Source of the DNA: Albidovulum sp.
GTDB taxonomy: Bacteria > Pseudomonadota > Alphaproteobacteria > Rhodobacterales > Rhodobacteraceae
Length of the DNA stretch: 64,000 bases
Direction of reading: 5' to 3'
Assembly (NCBI GenBank): GCA_020637635.1
Contig: JACKKB010000006.1
Coordinates: 1-64,000 of the forward strand
The first letter of the stretch is position 1, and each line of letters starts with the position of its first letter. The notes beneath the pieces were generated by a model. That model had not been told where the DNA came from and searched no databases. It saw only the letters and a program-made list of their open reading frames with translations. The position numbers and the translations under genes were made by a program. Of the stretch, positions 25,975 to 32,892 are shown piece after piece.

Positions 25975-26297
25975 TGATGGAACGCCCCGAGGCACTCGCC
26001 GCCTTCTCCGCCCTGGCCCACGAGGTGCGTCTGGACCTGATCCGGCGGCTTGTCGTCGCCGGGCCGGAGGGGGCGAGCGCCGGGGCTCTGGCCAACGGGC
26101 TCGGCATCTCGGCCTCGCGGCTCTCGTTTCATCTGGCGGTGCTGTCGCAGGCCGGGCTCATCGGTTCGCGGCGGGTGTCGCGGCATGTCATCTATCGCGC
26201 CGATGGGGCGCGGATCGCGGCGCTTCTCGGCTATCTGATGCATGATTGCTGCTGCGGCTTGCCGGACCTGAGGGCCGGGATCGCCGCCGCGGACTAG
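25974..26297 (+). CDS. ArsR/SmtB family transcriptional regulator
   Basis: A 107-residue winged-helix regulator. LAAFSALAHEVRLDLIRRLV leads into the helix-turn-helix LANGLGISASRLSFHLAVLSQAGL and the wing GSRRVSRHVIYRAD. The C-terminus has HDCCCG, three adjacent Cys that could form a thiolate metalloid site like that of some C-terminal arsenite sensors. Start ATG at 25974 (or 25977); no Shine-Dalgarno is visible, so the mRNA may be leaderless. Divergent from the Atm1-type exporter, its likely target. Confidence 0.88.
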   Translation: MMERPEALAAFSALAHEVRLDLIRRLVVAGPEGASAGALANGLGISASRLSFHLAVLSQAGLIGSRRVSRHVIYRADGARIAALLGYLMHDCCCGLPDLRAGIAAAD

Positions 26298-26327
26298 GGC
26301 GGCGCGGGCCGGCCCGACATTTCGACC

Positions 26328-26412
26328 CGGCAAAAGGCCCGTGTCGGCAGAAGCCCCGTCCCGGCAGCGGCCCCGTGTCGGCAGAAGCCCCGTTCCGGCA
26401 AAAGCCCCGAGT
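26328..26412. repeat. 17-bp tandem repeat array between convergent genes
   Basis: Five head-to-tail units of 17 bp, close to CGGCARAAGCCCCGTNY (26328-26344, 26345-26361, 26362-26378, 26379-26395, 26396-26412). The array fills most of the gap between the ends of the arsR-like gene and the secreted-repeat gene. The period is not a multiple of three and no gene crosses it. Confidence 0.85.
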
Positions 26413-26419
26413 TGGTGGC

Positions 26420-27142
26420 TCAGCTCCAGGAGCCGTGATGGCCGTGGCCGGGATTGTGCGGCCGGCCGGGATGGCCCGGGTGCCAGGGACGCCACGGATC
26501 CCAATCGCCCCAACCGCCATGGCCCGACCAACCCCCGCCCGACCAACCCCCGCCCGGCCTGCTTCCGCCCGACCAACCCCCGCCCGGCCTGCCTCCGCCC
26601 GGCCTGCCTCCGCCCGGCCTGCCATAGCCGGGTCTGCCATAGGCGGGTCTGCCGTAGTCGGGCCTGCCATAGCCGGGCCTGCCATAGTCGGGCCTGCCAT
26701 AGCCGGGTCTGCCGCTGCCTGGGCGAACGAACCGGGGCGCACCCGGCGCATCGGTCTCGACGGCCACCGGCTCGATCTCGCGGGCGGCGCCCTCCCCCAC
26801 GGCATCTGCGGCAGCTCGCAGCGCCTCGCCGAGGCCGCGGTTGCCGGTGGTCGCCGCCGCCGTTTCGAGGCCTGCGACGACATTGCCCGACAGTCCCGGC
26901 GTCGTGCGCGCAAGATCCACGAGCGTATCGGCGATCTCGGCCACGGCGGCATCGAGCGCGGCGCCCGGCGCGCGGCGGCGTGACGCCCCTTCAAGCTCGG
27001 CCTCGACCGCGTCGGAACAGGCGCCCGCTCGACATGCGGCGGCCAGCGACGCGGTGTCTACAGGACCGGCTGCGGCGGGGGAAACCAGCAGCGCCAGGAT
27101 CGCTGTCGGCGCAAGGAGCTGAGCGGGGCGGAACGGTTGCAT
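26420..27142 (-). CDS. Secreted protein with Gly-Tyr-Gly-Arg-Pro repeats
   Basis: A 240-residue protein. Residues 1-26 are a Sec signal peptide (AILALLVSPAAAG). A helical Ala-rich domain of about 100 residues with two Cys (ACRAGACSD) follows, then a low-complexity tail of 5-residue repeats (GYGRP, DYGRP, GGGRP, GGGWS) and a Trp/His/Pro-rich end. The start chosen is the ATG at 27142 with GAGG upstream; a TTG five codons earlier is open. It may be a cell-surface or matrix-associated protein, as it borders the polysaccharide locus, but no family is recognised. Confidence 0.65.
   Translation of the reverse strand: MQPFRPAQLLAPTAILALLVSPAAAGPVDTASLAAACRAGACSDAVEAELEGASRRRAPGAALDAAVAEIADTLVDLARTTPGLSGNVVAGLETAAATTGNRGLGEALRAAADAVGEGAAREIEPVAVETDAPGAPRFVRPGSGRPGYGRPDYGRPGYGRPDYGRPAYGRPGYGRPGGGRPGGGRPGGGWSGGSRPGGGWSGGGWSGHGGWGDWDPWRPWHPGHPGRPHNPGHGHHGSWS
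26526..26705. repeat. 15-bp in-frame tandem repeats coding GYGRP-type units
   Basis: Twelve contiguous 15-bp units. Those at 26526-26615 are of GACCAACCCCCGCCC and GGCCTGCCTCCGCCC types; those at 26616-26705 are of GGYCTGCCATAGYCG type (plus strand). They encode the Gly/Tyr/Arg/Pro and Gly/Trp repeats of the secreted protein. Confidence 0.85.
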
Positions 27143-27222
27143 CTGGGCCTCGAGCAAGAATCATGCAATCAGTGCGATAATTACCAATCCAATTATACTA
27201 CTTTTACGTGTATTCCCACCCC

Positions 27223-28128
27223 ATGACCGCCCCCTCCGACGATTCGGCCACGCTGCGTTCCGCCACGGGTGCCCCGGGCCAGCGGGCAGGCGCAGGGGCG
27301 CACCGGGGGGCTCCGGGGGCAGCACGGGTATCAGCTCGGGGAGCAGCACGGGAAGCAGCAGGCGGGACGCAGATCCTGCCGGCCGCGCTCGCGGTTCTGG
27401 CGCTGGCGCTCGCGGGGTTCGCCCTGCCCCGCCTTCTCGCCGAACTCCGCCACAGCGCGGCCTTCCCCGTTGCGCTCGCCGAGGCCATCCCCGAGGTCAT
27501 TCCCGAGACCATCCCCGAGACCATTCCCGAGACCATTGCCGCCGCCGGTCCCGCCGCTGTCCCGGCCGAGGCGCGACTGCCGTCACCCGAGCCGCCCTTC
27601 GGATACGAGGCGCAGATGCGCGAGATGAGCTATTGCCTGACCCGGCTCGATGCGCTCGCCTGGGGCGTTCCGCAGGATCCGGCCGCGCTGGACGGCTGGC
27701 GGGCCGCAGCCGATCGCGCGGCCGACTTCTGCCAGTTGCGGGCGGAAATGGCGATCGCCGAGAGCCCGGTCCTGGCCGCGGCATATCAGGTCCGGGCCGA
27801 GGCCGAGGTGCTGGCCGGCCACCCGGGACGCGCGCGGGCCGACATCCGCGCCGCCGCGATGCTCGCCCCGCGCGAGGTCTGGCTGATGCAGCGCCGGGTG
27901 ATGCTGGCGCTCCTGCCCGTCGGCGGCGAGGCGGTGCCGGCGGCCCTTCTCGATGCCGATATCGTGGCGCTCATGCGGCTTTCCGAGACCCGCGGCTGGC
28001 TGGCCGACATCTATCGCGGCACGCCGGCGCTCGTGCCGGTCCTTGAACGCAACGCGGGTGCGATCGCGCCGGCCGACGCCCGGCAATTCCTGAACGCCCT
28101 GCGGCGACAGAACCCGGTCGCGCCATGA
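27223..28128 (+). CDS. Unrecognised membrane-anchored protein at the head of the polysaccharide locus
   Basis: About 301 residues from the ATG at 27223; a GTG at 27208 would add five. A low-complexity N-terminus precedes one membrane helix (ILPAALAVLALALAGFALPRLLA), then a repeated PE(V/T)I linker and a helical, Ala/Arg-rich domain of about 180 residues that looks TPR-like. The stop overlaps the next start (ATGA) of a Wzy/WaaL-like gene, so it is probably translated with it. No family is recognised. A role as a periplasmic partner of the polymerase or ligase is inference from position only. Confidence 0.7.
   Translation: MTAPSDDSATLRSATGAPGQRAGAGAHRGAPGAARVSARGAAREAAGGTQILPAALAVLALALAGFALPRLLAELRHSAAFPVALAEAIPEVIPETIPETIPETIAAAGPAAVPAEARLPSPEPPFGYEAQMREMSYCLTRLDALAWGVPQDPAALDGWRAAADRAADFCQLRAEMAIAESPVLAAAYQVRAEAEVLAGHPGRARADIRAAAMLAPREVWLMQRRVMLALLPVGGEAVPAALLDADIVALMRLSETRGWLADIYRGTPALVPVLERNAGAIAPADARQFLNALRRQNPVAP
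27481..27540 (+). repeat. 12-bp in-frame tandem repeat (PE[TV]I linker)
   Basis: Five exact-length units of the form GAGACCATYCCC in 60 bp, coding E(A/V/T)IP repeats just after the membrane helix of the unrecognised protein. It probably makes a stiff Pro-rich periplasmic linker. Confidence 0.85.
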
Positions 28129-29528
28129 GCGGCGGTTCGGCCCCTCCCCCCGGCGGCCTTCGGGGCCGTGCCTCGGCGGCCGCAGGCGGCGGCCGGATCG
28201 CCGTGCTCGCGCTCGGGCTTTCACTTGCCGCCGCGCCGCTGCCGCTCGGGTCGAACCGGGCGGTGCTCTGGCTTGGCTGGGCGGTGCTGGCGGGCGCTGG
28301 CCTGGCGCTTCTCATCGCCTTTCGCGCCCTGCCCGGCGCCCGCCCGGCGCTGGCACGGCCCGGGCTGATGGCAATTCCGGCGGTCGCCGCGATGCTGCCC
28401 ATCTGGGGGCTGGTGCAGATCCTGCCGCTGATGCCCGACGACGCCGTCCGGCAGATCGCGATCTCGCTCGACCCCGACACGACGCTGATCGCGGTCTTTC
28501 GCCACGGCGCGACGCTCGCTGTCTTCTTCATCGCGCTGATGGCGGCGCCGGCGCGGCCGGAACGGCTGGTCTTCGCGCTTTTCCTCGCGGTCGCGGCCTA
28601 TGCGCTTTACGGGCTGGCGGCCCTTTTCGCGCTCGGCGACAGCGCGCCCTGGGGCGCCAAGACCGCCTATCTCGGCAGCGCCACCGGGCCCTTCATCAAC
28701 CGCAATGCGTTTGCGGCCTTTCTCGGGTTGGGGCTCATCCTCGGCGCGACGCGGGCGGCCCGGCCCGAGACCTGGCGGGGTGTCGTGGACCCGGTCCTCG
28801 TCCTCGCCGGGCTCGCCACCATCCTCGCCGCGCTCTTTGCCACGCAATCGCGGATGGGCACGGCGTCGAGCCTTGTGGCGGCGGCGACGGCGCTGGCGCT
28901 GTCGCGTAGTGGCGGCACGGGGACCAGCGGCGCGGGGGGCGGCGGAACGGGGGGCGCGCCGCGGCGACCGGCGCCCGCAGGGCAAGGGAGCATGCGCCTT
29001 GCCGCAGCCGGCCTCGCGCTTTCGGTTCTGGCAATCGGCGGGCTTTACGGCACGGGGCTTGCCGGGCGGTTCCTCTCGGGGCCGCGTGACCTCGAGATCC
29101 GCGCCGGCATCTGGCAAAGCGCCGCAAGGCTCGTCGCCGAGCGGCCACTGACGGGCTTCGGGCTCGACAGTTTCGCGCTGGCCTTTCCTGCCGCCCGCAG
29201 CGCCGCGGCCTTCGACGCCTCCAGCTATGCCGACGCCCATTCCACCTATCTGGAGAACTGGGCCGAGGCCGGGCTGATCTTCGGCTCGGCGCCTCTCGTG
29301 GCAGGGCTTCTGGCCCTTTCGGCCCTCCTCGGGCGCTGGCGGCGCGCCCGCGGCGCGGCGCGGGCCCTGCCGGCCGCGGCGCTTGGCGCGCTGCTCCTGG
29401 CGGCACTGCATTCCAGTGTCGATTTTCCCTTCGAGATGGAGGCCAACCTGATGCTGCTGGTGGCGATCCTCGGCCTTGCACTGGCTCCGGACCCGGGCCC
29501 GGACACCACAACTCCTTGGCGCAGCTAG
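28125..29528 (+). CDS. O-antigen ligase/polymerase family protein (Wzy_C type)
   Basis: A 467-residue membrane protein with about ten to twelve hydrophobic helices. The large periplasmic loop has GSATGPFINRNAFAAFLGLG, RMGTASSL, and near the end IRAGIWQSAARLVAERPLTGFGLDSF and ADAHSTYLENWAEAGL, the usual Wzy_C/WaaL pattern. Such proteins join polysaccharide repeat units or ligate chains to lipid A-core. The start overlaps the preceding stop by four bases. A Gly-rich insert (about 265-285) lies before the helix at 290. Which of polymerase or ligase it is cannot be told. Confidence 0.85.
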   Translation: MSGGSAPPPGGLRGRASAAAGGGRIAVLALGLSLAAAPLPLGSNRAVLWLGWAVLAGAGLALLIAFRALPGARPALARPGLMAIPAVAAMLPIWGLVQILPLMPDDAVRQIAISLDPDTTLIAVFRHGATLAVFFIALMAAPARPERLVFALFLAVAAYALYGLAALFALGDSAPWGAKTAYLGSATGPFINRNAFAAFLGLGLILGATRAARPETWRGVVDPVLVLAGLATILAALFATQSRMGTASSLVAAATALALSRSGGTGTSGAGGGGTGGAPRRPAPAGQGSMRLAAAGLALSVLAIGGLYGTGLAGRFLSGPRDLEIRAGIWQSAARLVAERPLTGFGLDSFALAFPAARSAAAFDASSYADAHSTYLENWAEAGLIFGSAPLVAGLLALSALLGRWRRARGAARALPAAALGALLLAALHSSVDFPFEMEANLMLLVAILGLALAPDPGPDTTTPWRS

Positions 29529-29537
29529 CCAGTTTCT

Positions 29538-29561
29538 ACAATCTTCGATTGTGCGCGCACA
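29538..29561. promoter_or_regulatory. Overlapping palindromes upstream of the Wzc-like gene
   Basis: A hairpin ACAATC-TTC-GATTGT (29538-29552) overlaps a perfect 12-bp palindrome TGTGCGCGCACA (29550-29561). They lie in the 75-bp gap, about 45 bp before the ATG of the Wzc-like gene, so they may be an operator or a transcript pause. Confidence 0.4.
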
Positions 29562-29603
29562 TGATACGCTGCTAAACCGGGGCCGGGCAGAAGAGGACGC
29601 AAG

Positions 29604-31724
29604 ATGGCCGATATCCCCGCCGAGACCATGGATCTGAAAAGCCTCGTCGCCCTGATACGGCGGCAAATCCGGCCGATCCTGCTCGTCACCTTCTTCCTCA
29701 CCGGGGCGACCGCGCTCTATCTGCTGCAGGCGACCCGGATCTACGAGGCGCATGCGCTGGTGATCGTCGATCCGACCCAGAAGAACATTCTCGACGGGCC
29801 CGACCAGAGCGCGCGATCGAGCACCACCGAAAACGCCCGGGTCGAAAGCGAGCTTGGCATCCTGCAGTCGCCGAAGGTGCTGCTGACGACGATCGAGCGC
29901 GCCGGGTTGATGCAGGACCCGGAGTTCGGGCCGCGGCTGGGTCTGATCGACAAGGCGCGCGCGGCGCTGAGCCTGCCGCCGGCGCCGCCCCGGTCGGCGA
30001 GCGCGCTTGTCGACGAGACCCGGGCCGCGTTCGAGAAGGCGCTGAGCGTGAAGCGCCGGGGGCTCACATATCTTCTCGATGTCGCGGTGCGGTCGCGGTC
30101 GCCGGAAAAGGCCGCGTCGCTCGCCAACACGCTCGCGCGGACCTATATCGAGCTGCAGCTCGCCGCCAAGGTCGATCAGGCGCTCGGCGCGCGCGATCTT
30201 CTGCAAGCCAAGCTCGACGATGCGCGAAAGGCGCTCGCCGAGAGCGAGGACCGGCTCGATCTCTACATTGCCGGCAACATGGACCGGATCGCGCGCGAGA
30301 CCGGCGACGGCACGCTCGACCGGCTCGGCCGGCAGGTGCGCGACATCGACGGGCGCCGGCTGGCGCGCGAAGTGGCGCAGCAGGATGCCGACCGGGCCCT
30401 GGCCGAGCGCGACTGGTCGCGTCTTGTCGGCACGCTGAACGACCAGGCGCTGGCGTCGCTGGAGCGGCAGCGCGCCGAACTGTCCGCCCGCCTCGGGGCC
30501 GCATCGGCGGGCACGCCGGAGGCGATCGACCTTGGTCGCGAACTTGCGGCGATCGAGGCACGGTTGCAGGCCGACGGGGCGCGGGCAGTGAACGGATTGC
30601 GCACCGAGGTCGCGCAGCTCACGACCGAAGGCAACAGCCTGCGCGAGACGCTGCGCCAGGAGGTGCTGTCGAGCGCGCTCTCCTCGGCGACGCTGACCGA
30701 GATCTACGAGCTCCAGCAGGAGGCCGAGATCGCCCAGCGGCAATACACCTCGCTGCTGTCGCGGATGCGCGATCTGGAGACGCAGGCGGTGCTGCAGGTC
30801 GCCGATGCGCGGATCGTCTCCGAGGCGCTGGCGCCGGCCGATCCGGCCTATCCCAAGCCGCTGGTCTTCCTCGCGCTCGCCGCGCTGGCCGGACTCGGCG
30901 CCGGCACCGCGCTCGCCTTCCTGCGCGAATACTACGCCGGTGGCGTCTTCGCCGCCGACCAGCTGGCGCAGATCCTGCCGGTGCCGGTCTCGGCCTCGGT
31001 GCCGGCGGCCGAGGCGCGCGCGGGATGGCTCTCGATTGCCGACGCGGTGCGCGAGCACCCGCTTTCGGGCTATGCCGAGGCGCTGCGCAAGCTGCGCGCG
31101 ACGCTGGAGCTGGCCACCAACCGCAAGAGCGGCGCCAAGGTGATCATGGTCACCTCGGCCCTGCCGGCCGAGGGAAAGTCGACCGTGGCGCTGGCGCTGG
31201 CGCGGACCTATGCCGCCTCGGGCAAGAAGGTGCTGCTGATCGATGCCGACCTGCGCAAACCGTCGATCCATTCGGCTCTCGGGATCGAGCCCAGGATCGG
31301 CTTTCAGGAGTTTCTCTCCGCGCCCGAGGAATCGACCGACGAGGACGATTTCTACTGTGTCGATCCGCTCTCGCCGCTCGGCGTGATCCTCGGCCGGGGC
31401 CGCTCGACCGTGCCGACCGACCGGCTCCTGCAGTCCGACACGTTCCTGCGGCTCATCAACCATGCCCGCAACGCCGTCGCCGTGATCGTGATCGATACCT
31501 CGCCGATCATCCCGGTCGTCGATGCGCGCTATATCGGGGCCGTGGCCGACGCCGCGGTCCTTGTCGTGCATCACGCGACGACGCCGCAGACGGCCATCCG
31601 CTCGGGCTTCGAGCAGCTCCGCGCGGCGCTTGCCGATACGGTGCCGGTCGTTGCCGTGGTCAATGGCGAGGCCGCCACCGCCACCGAATTCGGCGGCTAC
31701 TACTACGCCGAGGCAACAGCCTGA
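29604..31724 (+). CDS. Wzc/ExoP-like polysaccharide chain-length regulator with tyrosine autokinase domain
   Basis: A 706-residue inner membrane protein. The first membrane helix (about 23-44) and the Wzz domain (LQATRIYEAHALVIVDP) come first, a long periplasmic coiled coil (about 190-390) next, then a second helix near 430-450. The cytosolic BY-kinase domain has Walker A in SALPAEGKST (about 518-527), Walker A' in LLIDADLRKPSIH and VVNGE. A C-terminal YYY (about 701-703) is the usual cluster for autophosphorylation. It controls chain length of surface polysaccharide. Confidence 0.92.
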   Translation: MADIPAETMDLKSLVALIRRQIRPILLVTFFLTGATALYLLQATRIYEAHALVIVDPTQKNILDGPDQSARSSTTENARVESELGILQSPKVLLTTIERAGLMQDPEFGPRLGLIDKARAALSLPPAPPRSASALVDETRAAFEKALSVKRRGLTYLLDVAVRSRSPEKAASLANTLARTYIELQLAAKVDQALGARDLLQAKLDDARKALAESEDRLDLYIAGNMDRIARETGDGTLDRLGRQVRDIDGRRLAREVAQQDADRALAERDWSRLVGTLNDQALASLERQRAELSARLGAASAGTPEAIDLGRELAAIEARLQADGARAVNGLRTEVAQLTTEGNSLRETLRQEVLSSALSSATLTEIYELQQEAEIAQRQYTSLLSRMRDLETQAVLQVADARIVSEALAPADPAYPKPLVFLALAALAGLGAGTALAFLREYYAGGVFAADQLAQILPVPVSASVPAAEARAGWLSIADAVREHPLSGYAEALRKLRATLELATNRKSGAKVIMVTSALPAEGKSTVALALARTYAASGKKVLLIDADLRKPSIHSALGIEPRIGFQEFLSAPEESTDEDDFYCVDPLSPLGVILGRGRSTVPTDRLLQSDTFLRLINHARNAVAVIVIDTSPIIPVVDARYIGAVADAAVLVVHHATTPQTAIRSGFEQLRAALADTVPVVAVVNGEAATATEFGGYYYAEATA

Positions 31725-31914
31725 GATGGCCGCCGTCCGGGCCGGAAGCGCCGGCGGAGAGCCGGGACGCCCTTCGCGCCGCCCAAGGGGATGCCCCGGG
31801 GGGCGCTCTGGGGGACACCCCGGGGATCGCTCCGGGGGACGCAGCGGGGGGCGCTCTGGGGGATGCTCCGGGGGGCGCCCCTGGAAGCGGCCTCCGGAAT
31901 GCCCGACGCGACGG
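31725..31914. other. Convergent gap between the Wzc-like and WecG-type genes
   Basis: The 190-bp gap is filled mainly by a 12-bp tandem array (separate entry). No gene is supported here. An ORF of 127 codons on the minus strand (31703-32086) crosses it, but it overlaps the WecG gene in another frame. Confidence 0.5.
31786..31881. repeat. 12-bp tandem repeat array between convergent genes
   Basis: Seven 12-bp units close to GGGGGRYGCYCC (31798-31881) preceded by a partial unit from 31786. The first and fifth units are identical (GGGGGGCGCTCT). The array lies wholly between the stops of the Wzc-like gene (31724) and the WecG-type gene (31915). Confidence 0.85.
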
Positions 31915-32736
31915 TCACTGCCCCCTTGCGCCCTCGCCGGCCATGGCCGGCTGCGCCGACGGCGCGATCTCGACCCCGGCGCCGGTCCAGATCTCGTGGC
32001 GGAGGAAAAGCGAAAAGATCCGCGGGCCGTCGACCAGATAGCGCCGCCACATGCGGCGCGGATTGGTCAGCAGCCGATGCGCCCATTCGAGGCTGAGCCG
32101 CTGCCAGAGCTCGGGCGCGCGCTCCTGCCGGCCGGTCAGATAGTCGATGCTGGCCCCGGCGCAGATCGCAAAGCCGCGGTCGATGCCGCGACGCTGGAGA
32201 TCGTGGACAAGATATTCCTGCTTCGGAAACGAGAGGCAGCTGAGCAGGATGTCGAAGTCGGCCGCGGCGACATCATTCAGCAGCCTTTCCCATTCCGGGC
32301 AGTCGCGGCTGAGGCCCGGCGGCGCCGGCACGAAGCCGAGGCTGGCATCGGGATAGCGTGCGGCGAGCGCCTCGAAATCGCGGCGCGACGGGCCGATGAC
32401 GGCAATGGTGAGCCCGCCCGCGGCCGGATGCGCGAGAAGCCCCTCGACAAGATTGGCGCCCGGCAGTGCCGGCAGGGTCTTGCCGGCAAGGCGGGCCAGC
32501 TTGGCGAGGATGCGGCTGTCGTTCATCATCGTCTCGGCCCCGCCGTAGGCGGTCCGGTCGACCTTGCCACCGAGAAGCTGCACGATGTGATCGACATTCG
32601 GCGTGACCATGTAGCCGAAGCCCGGCTCTGCCGCGCGGGCGATCAGGAAGGCGATCCACTCCTCGAGGCTGCGTCGCGTGAATCTCAACGTCATGAAAAC
32701 CGTCTTCGGTGCCGAATGGTGGGTCGAGGCCGCCAT
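31915..32736 (-). CDS. WecG/TagA/CpsF family glycosyltransferase
   Basis: A 273-residue GT26-family enzyme that adds a sugar, often N-acetylmannosaminuronate or N-acetylmannosamine, to a lipid-linked sugar on the cytosolic face. Marks are MVTPNVDHIVQL (43-54), NDSRILAKLARLAG, GANLVEGLL, TIAVIGPSRRDFEALAARYP, LSCLSFPKQEYLVHD and GASIDYLTGRQERAPELWQRLSLEWAHRLL near the end. The start is ATG 32736 with GGGAG upstream; a TTG six codons earlier is open. It is divergent to the flippase gene across a CtrA-like box. Confidence 0.9.
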   Translation of the reverse strand: MAASTHHSAPKTVFMTLRFTRRSLEEWIAFLIARAAEPGFGYMVTPNVDHIVQLLGGKVDRTAYGGAETMMNDSRILAKLARLAGKTLPALPGANLVEGLLAHPAAGGLTIAVIGPSRRDFEALAARYPDASLGFVPAPPGLSRDCPEWERLLNDVAAADFDILLSCLSFPKQEYLVHDLQRRGIDRGFAICAGASIDYLTGRQERAPELWQRLSLEWAHRLLTNPRRMWRRYLVDGPRIFSLFLRHEIWTGAGVEIAPSAQPAMAGEGARGQ

Positions 32737-32832
32737 GTTTTTCTCCCGTGCCAATGTTTGCCGGTGGCTGCGCGATTCTACCTGGGGTTGTATCTAGCAC
32801 GCAGGCCGTCATGGTAAACAATCGGTTTATTC

Positions 32833-32847
32833 CTAATTTAGTGTTAA
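32833..32847. promoter_or_regulatory. CtrA-like site between WecG-type and flippase genes
   Basis: CTAA (32833-32836), seven bases, TTAA (32844-32847): one mismatch to TTAA-N7-TTAA, and the same half-site pair as before fliG. It lies in an A/T-rich 156-bp divergent region, 46 bp before the flippase ATG. Confidence 0.5.
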
Positions 32848-32892
32848 AAACCGGCGCATCTTCGCCAAGGAAACCGGCCATGAGAACACGCA

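Noticed and set aside
26246..26983. 245-residue frame with repeated Ala-Arg-Pro-Thr on the plus strand
   Set aside because: It is the antisense reading of the GYGRP repeats. It has no signal and no ribosome site, and the minus-strand protein has a clear signal peptide.
28221..31574. A 1117-codon open frame on the minus strand
   Set aside because: It is antisense to a Wzy/WaaL-like gene and the Wzc-like kinase gene; its translation is Arg/Gln/Asp-rich with no domain.
31703..32086. 127-residue minus-strand frame through the 12-bp array
   Set aside because: It overlaps the WecG-type gene in another frame; no ribosome site or homologue is recognised.
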